Part shown: positions 11,590-23,575 of the stretch, piece after piece
How positions within the stretch are numbered: the first letter of the stretch is position 1
Layout: each line of letters begins with the position of its first letter
DNA from: Kryptolebias marmoratus
Taxonomy: Eukaryota; Chordata; Actinopteri; Cyprinodontiformes; Rivulidae
DNA: 64,000 nt
Assembly (NCBI RefSeq): GCF_001649575.2
Contig: NC_051437.1
Location: 15,435,871 to 15,499,870, forward strand
Direction: 5' to 3'
Program-made: the position numbers and the translations under genes
The notes under the pieces: generated by a model
Seen by the model: only the letters and a program-made list of their open reading frames with translations
The model's database searches: none
What the model was told of the DNA's origin: nothing

Positions 11590-11625
11590 TCCCTTTTCAG
11601 GGGTCACCACAGCGTGTAATCCTCC
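11590..11625. repeat. Short relic of a teleost repeat
   Basis: The string 'cccttttcaggggtcaccac' followed by 'agcgtgtaatcctcc' resembles a common teleost repeat fragment (recalled: ttcaggggtcgccacagcg). Too short to classify. Confidence 0.4.
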
Positions 11626-13387
11626 TTTCCTAGTAGCACTAAAAACAAAGTGAGTTAGAAGGTTTAGTTTTTTGGTGTGTGTGGTCATTTCAAAGAGCCA
11701 AAGTTGAGTGATTTCCATTATTTGATTCACTTGAACATCTCTCAAATCATACCTTGTATAAAGAATTACTGCCTGCCTAAAATTCTGTAATTTTAGGGCA
11801 TTTTAAAGGCTTCCATTGGGTTTTTTCCCTTCATTTCTTTAATTAGAGGTTTAATACACAATAATTATTTTCTATTTCTTTCACATTACAGAACAAAGTA
11901 AATTACTGAAATAAATAATTCCTGGAACAAACATTTCATAGCGTTACAGAATCAACATGCCATTTCTAAAGGCTATTTTTGGTTAAAAATAGCTCTACCA
12001 GCATACTGACCATATCAGGTCTGAATAGAGGCTGCAAAAGACTTACAAATGCTCTCAAGGTGGAGACAATCTAAGGCGCTGTTTGATTTTTGCACTTGTC
12101 ATCTTTGTGAATTACAGGCTGTCTACATTAACCAGTTATCTCTGCTCCTTTTGGTTCTTCCATCCTACACAACCCTGAATCGTTGAAATGTATTATTTGC
12201 TTTGCTTTTGGTGTTTTTCAAAGTTTACAAAAGACCTGGGGAAAAAAAAGGCAAGTGTTTGATGAGAGAATTCAAGGTGATACCATTGATACTTTTGACA
12301 GTATTCCCTTCTTACTGACCGAACCTACTTAAATTGATTTTGACCTATTTTCCCGTACAAGACTGCTATTCAGAGCATCAGCAAATCTGTTACAGTTTAA
12401 CCAGTGACAAGAAATATTTAAACATTCATTGCAACAAGATCTGCAAACACAGTTATGAAAGTGTCATGAACGAATCAGAGGGATACGAAAATTCAGAAGA
12501 GTTTAGGCTCAGGAAAAATATTCTGGGTGATATTTTCATGTTGGAATCAGGAGCAAAAGGTTGAGTGACAAACTACCAGTCAAACTGGTGTTAACCCTGA
12601 TGAGAATACAACATGGTTTAAAAGCTGTTTCAACAAGCAGCTTGGAATGTAAAATGTAAAAAAAAATCCACAGCCTCTTCCAAAAACACAGAATATGAAA
12701 TTTAGGACACACTCCACTTGTCTCAGGAATCAAAGCCAAGATACTAAGCAACGCTTAATCATCCTGGATAATTAAAGCCAGAGATGGCACAGATTGAATC
12801 TCCTAAATGCTCTAAAATATCACATTTGCAAATCTATCATCATCCGTGGCACTTAAACCTTCATTTGCCATCGTAATAACTCTTTTGAGGATCAAAGCAT
12901 CCAGGTATGAAATGATCATGAGGGCAATGATAAGGTGATTTAGTCATGGTGTTATGAAAGGGGGAAGAGCAATCTTTTGGATATCCTGGTGCTCGAGCAA
13001 ATCGCTGACCTCACTGCAGGCAAGCCAAGGAGACGCTCAAGAGCCTGAAGAGAGTCGTTTGGTACCTGTTAATGAGACCGGCGCTGTCAAGCTGCAGCAC
13101 AACATTGGTGGGTATACCTCAGAAGGTGTGGGAGTCTGGTACCGAGAAGTGTTTCGGGACAATGTGGCTAAAAAAAAGAAAACATGCGAAGGCGAGGCAG
13201 AGCAAGGTCAAGACTAAAAGAACAGGAAGTACATTTGCACAGATGTGGATGAGGATTTGTACTCAACAGATGTACATACACACATAAACAGACGTCCACT
13301 TTCCTTCCAGCCAGCACCTCATCTGGGTGATAGCTATTTCAGGAAAGAACACAACATCAGGACACACATTGCCTCCAGCTCTACCCC

Positions 13388-13870
13388 CACTCTGCGCTCC
13401 TGCTGCCTTCTTCCTCTGCTCACTCCTTCTCTCTGGCCTTTCTTGTCACCTCTCCTCACCTCTTTTATCTCAATCATTTCTCCTCATCTCATTTCTACTT
13501 GTTTTCCATCCAGTTTATTTCCTCCAACTTTACAATCCTCCTTCAGAGGCCTCTTTGTCTCGTTTTCCTCCCTGCACACTTGGCCACGTTACAAAAAGAG
13601 TCTCGCTCGGCAGACAAGGTTACGGTTAGTTAAGACTGGGGCACAGTTGCAGGACTTTAAGCAGATTTAAACTGCAACCAGAGAACATGCTCAGAGATGG
13701 ATGGCATTAATCACAGGAAAGGTGAGACAGAGATAGAGATAAGGAGGGGGAAGTGGCAATGGACAGAGGCAGAGGAGCAGAGATGAGGGAAGAAGTGTAA
13801 AGAGAAAAAAGGAAAAAGGCCAAGCGAGTGAAAAAAGCCTTGCAAGGAGAGGTGTGAAAGACAGTGATGA
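13388..13870. repeat. Opposed pyrimidine-rich and purine-rich tracts
   Basis: Positions 13388-13570 are strongly C/T-rich on the plus strand. After a mixed spacer, 13725-13870 are strongly A/G-rich. The tracts are low-complexity, and ORFs across them are artefacts of composition. Opposed homopurine/homopyrimidine blocks can pair imperfectly in single-stranded form. Confidence 0.6.
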
Positions 13871-15670
13871 GAGAGCGAAATGGACTCTGAAAATATGTGT
13901 CAGCGTGCGTATGTCTGCCAGCTTTGAGCAAACACACAATCTATCTCAGGAGAACAAAAACTGTCAGGCCTGCCCTCAACTTATGATTACCAGTTCAGTT
14001 TTATATGTGAGCCAGCTGATGCTACTGTTCACTTTGGCATTTAGATATGGCAAAAAAAAAGTTTCTAAAGTTTAAAGGATGCAGCAGTTACCCAAGAAAG
14101 AACAGGATCCTTACATCTCACACAGTTCTTTCATCAAGTTTTATTAACCCCATTAAAAATGTGTGTAAATGCATTTAGGCACATTGGATTTCAACCATAT
14201 CAACATCCTCAACAGGGTTTTTTTTATAATTTAAGCTTAAAGTTTTAGATAAAACTAAAGTAATAAAATCATTACACTTGTGGATTTTAAAACAATATGC
14301 TGTTGTGGGTGATCAGTATTTTACATATTAGGAGTTGTTCCAAAACAAAAAGAAAAATTAGGCAAATATGGACAAAGTAGGACAGAAAAAAGCTCTTTAT
14401 TGCAGCTTTAAGGCTTCTAAGTAATCCCAGATCTTATTGTTTTTGTCTTTAACATTAATACTGATGACCTAAATACACAAAAAGTAAGTCTGTCTTTTGA
14501 GGGCAAGGTTTGTGTGGTTTTAATCAGATTTGTGTTCAAGCAACCCAGAAACTGTTGGATTTTTGTTCACATGTTCCAGTCCGTTGTGATTTTGTGACCA
14601 TTTTCATGGTTTTAAAAGGTGTAGCTGTTGGCTTCATTAATGTTAATAAATCCCTTAAAAAGGGCATGGGTTATAGATGAAATCAAATCAACTTCACAGG
14701 TGGTGGAAAGTCTCTTTGGCTCATGTTTATCTTTTCTATTAGGTGTTAATAGAATTTCAAATGTAGATAATCTTTTTATGAATAATTGCAAGCATTACCA
14801 TCTCCCACGGGTTTTGCCATAAGGTGTGTAATCCAAGGCAATCAATGTACGGCCCAACCCTACGTGACTGAGAGGATGGACAGGAGTGATTCAAATTAGA
14901 TTTTACTGTAAAATGTTTGGATTCAGTCTAAAAGAAAAAAAGACAAAAAAAACAAAGTTGCCACTTTTTGTTGAAAAAAGTCATCCGAGATGGTATGAAT
15001 GTGGAATGAAGATGCTGTGGGATAGACCCAGACCTTATTTTAGGAATTACAAATAGTGTGTAATCTGGTCTGATTAGATACTGTAACTGGTTGCAGATTG
15101 CTTCAAATCAATCCTGAGAACAGCAGCATTTAGGGAAAATAATCTGCTATGAAGAGAGGGAACCTCTGATAAAGCTAATGATAATAGGCCTTTCTGTGAA
15201 TAGTAAAAAAACCCATCACATTAGACTTTTTGTCATCTCTGACAGTCATGGGAAACTGTGATGAAAGACGGGTGCAGATGTCTCTCACTTAAGTATCATG
15301 GTAAATGTTTCTATAAAGGCTTAAAAGCTTCCTTTTGGTTTGGTTTAATGTTTTCCTTATAGAAAGTGGTTTAGGATTTACTAATTTAGGTTTTTAAAAA
15401 GATTTAAAGATTTTAGAGATAAGTACCCCTTAAAAAGTGACTTATGAAGTGCAAGAAGGTCAAGGCTTTAGTGTGCAGATCAAGGGAGGCAGTGTGCTTC
15501 AAAGTGGCGATATTCCTTGGATAGGATAGGTGCCATGGGTTTCTTTTTAAAGTAAATATAAAATTCTATCATACACATATTAAACACATGGAAAGCCTGA
15601 ACCATGTGGAGTCGCCTGCTGCTGGACATCTTTAGGTCAAACCCTCTGAGGCCCATTTGAAGGGAAATTA

Positions 15671-15892
<222 letters not shown>

Positions 15893-18210
15893 GTATCCTG
15901 TTACGGAGGCACACACAGCCACATTAATCATTTGAATTTGCTGCAAAGTCACTTTCTTCAATATCCGTTTAAGGCTTCCTTTTTCTGCGTGTGTCACTCC
16001 CCACCAGAATAAAATCTGACACTATCCTACCCTCCCTCTTCAGAGAAAAACGGGAGGCTGTAACCAACCTGTGTCTGTCACTGAACGCCACAGTTACGTC
16101 CACTGACTCGCTCATGAAGACCAGATACTATTAACCTTTAGAGAGGAGAACGAGGAGGACACTGAATGCCATGCAGGGACATTTCCCAAAAGCCATTTAT
16201 CCCAGTTATGTCGGAAATATTTGCAAGTCAAAAGCAATTTCTTTTGCTTGAGCTCAAAGACAGACAACACAATTACGATACCTATATTAAGTTGAAAAAG
16301 AAATCTAAAAGGAAGAAATCACAGCATGTAGGTATCAACAAAAGAAAAGACAAAGGAGGAGAAATCCAATTCTAAAAGAGCACGAGTTCAGTTGGAAAAG
16401 CTAAATTTATTTCTAATAGTGGTTATTTCTTATTCATGAGAAAAAAAGAGCAGGTAATTTGTTCTTGTTTTCCTCTTAAGCAAAAGGTTCAGCTGAATTT
16501 ATTAGAGCCTACACAAGTTAGCTAACAAATAAACCTGGAACAAACAGTCTTCAAACACTGAGCAGTAATTATAGAAAGACTGATTGTTCAGGAGGACAAA
16601 TCATTTGTTTCACAGTGAGCTGTAAGAAAGTCATTCAATCAAAAAAAGTATGCTTCAGCTACAAAATACTTATCCTCTTTGTTCATCCGTCATAAATTTG
16701 ATCATAAAAATCATGTTAATGCCTTCATATCACAGCTTTTCTTAGCTGTGATGAGTTAATGTTTCATGGAAAGACTGGTTCTGCGAGGAGGCTAAAATGT
16801 TCCAGAGGCAAAGCAAGGAAGACAGCAACAGACTGTTGCACAGGAATCTGACTCGTCTCTGTCTTGTCACATTAACCCCAACAGAGAGCAATGCAAAGTG
16901 TCAGAAACAGTGAAAACGGAGTGATACGGTGTTCCCGGTGAGTTGTAGGGCGAATACATCCCTGATATGTACCATCACAGATGTTACAGCGAGATGCTCT
17001 CACAGACTTTCATCCACACAAACAATAAGTTTAAAAACCTGTTAGAAGCAACAGATTTCTTCTCTGCACAAACTACTGCATTTCAGTGAAACAAAACTTT
17101 AAAAGAGGTTTGGAAAATAAAATTTTCATGCAACTTTAAAGTTCAGTCCCATTTTTTAGAATCCAGAAAGTCACTTCATTTCATATGAACAAATGTAGTA
17201 ATATTACCTTTTCTGCAGTCAGAAAGAAAACAAAAGTCCCCAACTTGGAATATTACTGGAAATAATCCAGCATTGTAAAAAATTAAACTTTATTTTTCTT
17301 TAAAAGTGCCTTGTTGTTTTCTAAATCATTTCAGTGAGCAAACATATTTATCTTATATTCCATATCAACTTTACTTGCAATAAAGCATTTATTGTACTCG
17401 CAAATATTTTTATTTTTATTACTAAAAAAACAGCAGAACCACATCTAGAATATTCTTTCCTTCTTGTACTTTTGTGTTACGTTTTCAAAAAGTCCTTTTC
17501 CTCTGTTGTCCTATTATCATCATAATTGCCATTTGCTGGCAGATTCACAAGAAAACACAGAAAGAATAGCATTTGGCAGAGGTTTGTGGATGCATTTGGT
17601 TTATTATAGGCCCCCATAGACTTTGCAGAGTGCAGATCTCGACAGTCAACTAGTTACTGCTGCTGGATTTCAAAGGCATGAGAGAACTGAGCCACCAATA
17701 AGTGCTAAAGAGCTGCAAGTCTTAACAAACATGGCACAAAACTTGCAATATTTTAAAATAACACTTGAAATGAGTGGCTAAATTATTCAGTAGAAATCCT
17801 GACAAATGTGCCCTGAAGAAAATATTGGCACTGTGATTAAAAAGCGCATTTTAGAGCAACATTTAACAAAACAAAGGCAATGATTTCTGTCATTAAATGT
17901 CATTAAACAGCAAGATGAGCCATGTCAACACTTTGAAAGTACTTCCAGTCCTAATAGCCCCAAAACATTAAACCTAGTAACAATTATCAAATTAGTCCAC
18001 TCTGACAAATCACACACAACGTGGTGCCGGTTGTTATTTAAGGACTTGGCAAACGGCACCAAAGACGGTCTCCAAAAATGAACAAATTTTTGCCTCCGAA
18101 ATTTTGCTCACAAGAGCTGTTTTATAACCTAATGAGGCACTTCTGTCACCATTTGTTGGAGAAAGTAAAGATGCAGAATGGTAACACACACATGCCCACA
18201 CAAACCACAA

Positions 18211-18212
<2 letters not shown>

Positions 18213-18285
<73 letters not shown>
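18213..18285. repeat. (AC)n microsatellite, 73 bp
   Basis: An uninterrupted AC dinucleotide run, the longest simple repeat in the window. In the kcnd3 pre-mRNA it is a (UG)n tract about 2.4 kb upstream of the S6 exon. It is likely polymorphic in length. Confidence 0.97.
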
Positions 18286-18288
<3 letters not shown>

Positions 18289-19719
18289 ACATTAGGTTTA
18301 TTTTGGAAAGAGAGAAGAAACTGGAGATGAAACCTTATGCTCATTAGTCACAGATTTCTGCAAAACAAGCCCAATATGAAGCCATTTAAGTGGAGGGTGG
18401 TTTTTCACATCAACAAAGTAAAGCCCTACCCACACACAGCGAACCACTGGTCCGGAGCCATAAATGAGAGCATATTTACAGAAAACATTCATCGTCCCTC
18501 CCAAGAACTTTAATGGCCTTTCTACCCAAATTAGGCTATAACAATCCCATCAGTGGTAAAAAGGTCCTTTCACTACAAAACATTTCATCTCCTTTCCTCT
18601 TCAGAACATGTTTCCATTAGGAGGAACGAAAAGCTAATCATATTCATCTGCAAGCTTTCTTTAATGGGATCCTATCAGAGCATCTGATAGAGGCCTTTCT
18701 CGGCTAATGCTACAGTCAATTTGCCGCTCCCATTTAGTCAAGCTGGCCTGTCTCTGATGATACCATCTCTGAGTCACTGTGGCGCAGAAATAAAGCTGGG
18801 TTTGCACACATTAAAGACAGAAAAAGCTGCACTAAGAAGCGTTAGGATGAACCCACGGTTGCATGCACGTGATAAGAGAGGTTAGATGTAATTTCTTCCC
18901 GTCTGAATCCAGGCACAGTTCCTGTCTGTGCAAGATGTCTCTCAGAGAGGAAGAAGGCGGATAAACATCAAGAAGAAGCTCACTGGAGGAAGAGGAGACT
19001 TTCTCAGGAGACGTAATGACAGAAGTTTTTTTTTTTTTTTTTTTAATTTCTCCATCTGCCTCTGTCGATCCTTCTTCCCTCCCTCAGTCACACAAGTGCT
19101 CAAACACCCCAAACTCATTTTGTTTTAGACCGTACACAGTAACAGTTTGTATGTGCAAATCCCACATATAAGCAGTCCGTTCAGGTGAGGAGGTCAGTTT
19201 TTGGTCAGGGTTCTCACATTCCATCACACGAGTGCCAGGTCTCTGCATGTTAAATTTATAAAGTCTATTAGAGATAGATAGAGGATTACTGAGGAGGATG
19301 AAGTGCTATTAGGAAGATTTGTGTGATGAACGGTCTTAACAGAAATAGTTTTGTCATAATGTTTGGTCAAGGCAGAACTGATCAATACATGGCAGAAATG
19401 TGACAGGAACAATGATTAAGTACAAGCAAAATGATTAGAGCAATGAGAGTTTGATTCTGCCGCTCCAGAAGCCAAACTGATCTGAAACTAACAGGAATAA
19501 AATACATATTTACAGCTGGGACATGTCTCACTCTGTGAAAGCATCATTTGCTTTTGTATTTGTGCTCAAAGTAGTTTCAAATTGATATTTTTATGTTAGG
19601 AGTTTGCCATTAAAAAGAGAAACTGAGGGCAAAGAGAGGAACACAGAACATTTTATATTTTGGGAGTTGACTTCATTTGCAGAACAACTCTCATGATTCT
19701 TGGCTTTTTTTCTTGGATA

Positions 19720-19925
19720 AAAAAACCAATTGCGATAAACGCATCTGTCTTCTTCTTCTCTCTTTTCATCATGATTCTCCCAAAACTCTTCATGTGCTTT
19801 AGCATCTCAGCCACTAACATCTAAATCAGGTGTAGACATCGAGGTCAGTTAGAGTCCAAATTGGCACTTGGAACATAACAGCCTACAACATATTGTAGTC
19901 CCAGTTCACTCACTTCACTCAGCAG
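19720..19925. mobile_element. Interspersed repeat ('gcgataaac' family), copy 1
   Basis: Shares ordered blocks with 31510-31830: 'gcgataaac', a T/C-rich stretch, 'caaaactcttcatgtgcttt', 'agccac', 'caggtgtagacatcgaggtc', and 'cacttggaacataacagcct'. The family usually starts 'gggctgc...gat' in teleosts. This copy appears 5'-truncated. Confidence 0.6.
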
Positions 19926-22900
19926 TAAAATTAACTGAGCTATTTGGACCTTTCCTTTTAAGTGATTTCCAGATGGACAGAAAACTGCTAGTTCTGTAGC
20001 TTACAAATGACCACTCTAAAACCTAAAGCGTTCACCCACTGGTGTAGTCTTCTTCAGCTAGCTAGGTTTTGTGCCTTTTATATTTTGAGCTTAATTTCAC
20101 TATTAGTTAAGAGTTCGCCAACTATCCTGCAAAATATAACATAAATTAAGGAGGGGGGAAGAATCCTGTATTACTGAGTATATATTTCAGCACCACGGAC
20201 AGCTCAGATTTTTCTGCACCATGACTTCCAATAGTGGTTTCCAGCCTTAAATGATTTCTGAAGAAAGAAGCACGTTCTAAATGGTTTCCGATAACATCCT
20301 TTTATGTAATAAATCCATGACATGAATGGGGGAGAGTGAATTTAAATGAGTTTGTAGATAGTGACTTGAAAGCAATCGATCATCCTATTTGAACAAAACA
20401 AATATTTCCCTTTCAGTCTGTGCTGCGTCAAAGTCAGTTTCTGTGTGTGACATGCAATTTAATCCTACCTTGATCTGCTAATATTTAATATTATTGTATT
20501 GATTAAAAAAACATACAAATGTGAACCTCTAAATGTTCACAGTTCTGCTCCATCATTAACAGCTTTATGTTTCATAATGCTTGTGTTATGACAAGTATTA
20601 TAAATAATTATGCCTTTCAGGATTATAGCAATAATGCAGCTCCATTTCTGGGAGGAGAAACCTGTTGCAGGCCAATGAATCTTAGCTGTTTTGAGTTCAA
20701 CAGAGTAAAAAAATGTCTCCCCAGGCCTTTAACCCTCAACCTTCAGTTCATCTGTACTGCTGCCTGACATTTCCTGGACAATCAGTCAAATGAAAGTAAC
20801 ACTGATGAGGTATGGCTTCTCAGGAACGAGCCAGACATCTATAATAACTCCCACAAATGTCACCACAGGACAGCAAAAAATAAGGATGAGGCAGAGGAAC
20901 AACAGGTAGTGAGGCAGATGGTTAGACCCAAAGACAGGGGGAGAGTGGAAGAGTACAGTGAGGAAGAAATGAGTCGACAGAAAGGCTGAAATTCATACTG
21001 AGTCAGTGCTGATTATCAAAGGGTCAACAAAGTTTGGTTAAATAAGCCTTAAAGGACATTTTACTGTGGCTTAATGAGGAACGGTAGGGGGATAACAATC
21101 TTATCACTCTTTAGAGATACTTCAAAACAGATATAAACTGATTGTGATTCAGATTTGTGGAGACTGGAAGTTTTAATGACAAAAACAAAAGAGTACTTAA
21201 TGAGTGTACTGGGTAAAAAAAATCAAGAATGTTCAAAATAGCATTAGAAAATGAAAGGCTTTTGTTGTTTTTAAATATACTTTTATTCTTAACAGAAATG
21301 CCTCATCACAAGTAATCTAAATTCACGCTGAACAAATGCTGACTTTCTGACAAGGCAATACACAAAAATATTAAACATTGATGCTTGAATTTAGTGAAAG
21401 CTACAGCCTATGTGTGAAAAGCCGCTCTTTGAATAGCATGTTAATTGCAGCAATGACCTTGTTTCCAACAACTGCACAATAGCAACCTGGGTATGGTGAA
21501 ACCATGCCAACAGCTGAAATCTAAAATGCGCTCGGTGGAAATGACAGATAAATGTTGCTGGCAGCTGCCGTTGTGGCCTCACTGATAACTTCTTCAATAC
21601 ATTAACTGTCAGTCACTCCATCCTGCCACCTGTTTTGTCTGCAGGAAGAAAGAGCTGCAGTAATCTTTTGGGTTTGTTGTACTAAACGTGGGTCATTGGA
21701 GCCTGTGAGATACTGTGAGGCTGAAATGAACCATTGTATTCAAATAAAACAACTACAAAAGGCTTATTGCTGCAGGTATCATGAGAAAAACAGACACCGA
21801 ATGACAGCGTTTTAGCTCACATGACTCCCTGTGTGGGGCAGTCTACAGTAAAAGTCTTTAATTTCTGGATGACTGTTTATACAAATGTGAACAGCTTAAA
21901 CTCCTAATGAAAGCAACAAAATGCTTTTACAGTTTGTTGCTGATCCAGGTCTTGTTGAGAATAAAATAAATAGCCATCTGTGCTCAACAGCAACAGAGTG
22001 TCACATTTTAGTTCAAGAAAAAAAGAAATTACACAATATTTTGCAGAATTTTGTCTAAATAAGTCAACCAGGGTACAGTTTTGTGTGAACAATAATAATA
22101 ATCATAAAAAAGAAAAACACTTTTTGGTATAAAATATAAACAGACAAAAGACTCAGGAGGTCATTTAGGTTATTTTCTCATTTACATTTATCAAGTGATG
22201 AGAAGAAAATGGGAGGAAAAAAAAATTGATAAAGTAAAGAAAATTATTCTCATTCTCCATGGCAGGGAGAGGAAAGGTCATTATCATCACTCACTTCGCA
22301 ACCGACCATACACTGACTCACACTGAGGGATCGCCACCATCTTTTTGTAACACACACACACAGTTTGCAACACTGTGACTGACTTTGGTATCTTGCAGGG
22401 GTCCATGCCATCATTGACTTCTAACAGCCATGAGGTTTATTTTATAGACATAACTGTGAGGAAAGTATAGCTTTTGTTTTCTGAGTATTTGTGTCAGATA
22501 TCGAACCAGGCAGTGTGTTCTTGGAGAGGTCTACTGCAGCTGGAAGTACTACAAAAAAGTTCTTTGACAGACTGAGGGCAAATACCAGCACCTATAAAAG
22601 GTACCGGAAAAAAGAAGTATAGGTTTTAAAATGAATGTGATTGAGCCAAGATTAAAAGTCTTATTCAGTCTCTAAAAAGGTCTGTTTGAACGTAAGCCGT
22701 GTGTGGGACACCATAAACAATGGTCTTTTTGAGAGTGAGTACAAAATTTTTTGTGACTTCATGCAGTCATGCATTGAATTTTCCTCCTAAATAGAGAATC
22801 CAGGTGTTACAAATCTGTGTACTAATAAGTGGAGATACTTTATTAATAAAATGCACAACTTTTCTTCATCACTTTAAACACAACTATAACAACTAAAGGC

Positions 22901-23394
22901 CTAAACTAATAGCCACTCAGTGAGGGAGTATTTCTGCTACAAGTGGATACAGATTTCAGCACAAAGGTTCGAAAGAAAAATGAAAAACTCTGAGACATTC
23001 TGCCTTTTTCTTTCTGACTGATCTCTGCACATGCAAGAACTGTAGAAATTGTTGTCTTTGACTTACATATATTGAGTTATTTTCAGATGATGTTGGGCTT
23101 AGAAGAACTCAGGATTTTATTAGAGCTGATTATCAACCCCACAGTGCTTTAGAAGTGATGAAAACATGGTCTTAACATGGTACTTTTTGGTTACACCCTC
23201 AGACTCATTACTGTCGTACAACAAACAGAAAAATAACATTAAAAACAGATTATTTAAAGAAACCAGCCATGTTTAGGTGCAGAGAGAGAGAAAAAAGACA
23301 GAAAACAAAATGAACATGTGACATAGTGATGCAATGGATGCTACTTATCACATAGCCACACTTCAAGTAGATATACCAGTATTGAACATTTTTT

Positions 23395-23575
23395 TAAGTA
23401 GACAATTTTTTTTTTGAAAATCTGATAAATGAATGTGAACTTGTTCAATTTGGAACTGTGTACTTAGTTCAGAACTTTCAAACAAACTATGAATATAAAT
23501 CAATTTTTTTTTTAGTCTGAGTGAACTGAACTTCGAACCAGTTCCTGTGAAGCGTGAACTTGCACAACCTGGACT
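23395..23575. repeat. Interspersed repeat ('gaacttgcacaac' family), copy 1
   Basis: Shares 'gttcctgtgaagcgtgaact' and 'tgcacaacctg' with 39480-39560 ('gctcttgtgaggggtgaaca', 'tgcacaacacctg') and, more weakly, with 62620-62690. It is preceded by alternating 'gaactg' and 'gttca' motifs. Class unknown. Confidence 0.45.

Noticed and set aside
12954..13217. Possible exon in a complex stretch
   Set aside because: The 87-codon ORF has no recognised domain and is antisense to kcnd3; complexity alone is not enough to call a gene.
13245..13670. 141-codon plus-strand ORF rich in Ser, Pro and Leu
   Set aside because: It lies across the C/T-rich tract; low-complexity composition alone keeps it open.
16731..16750. 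Perfect 7-bp-stem hairpin (cacagct/agctgtg)
   Set aside because: Too short for a microRNA precursor and expected often by chance.
18034..18347. ORFs of Val-Cys or Thr-His repeats on both strands
   Set aside because: They are translations of the AC microsatellite at 18213-18285 and have no coding support.
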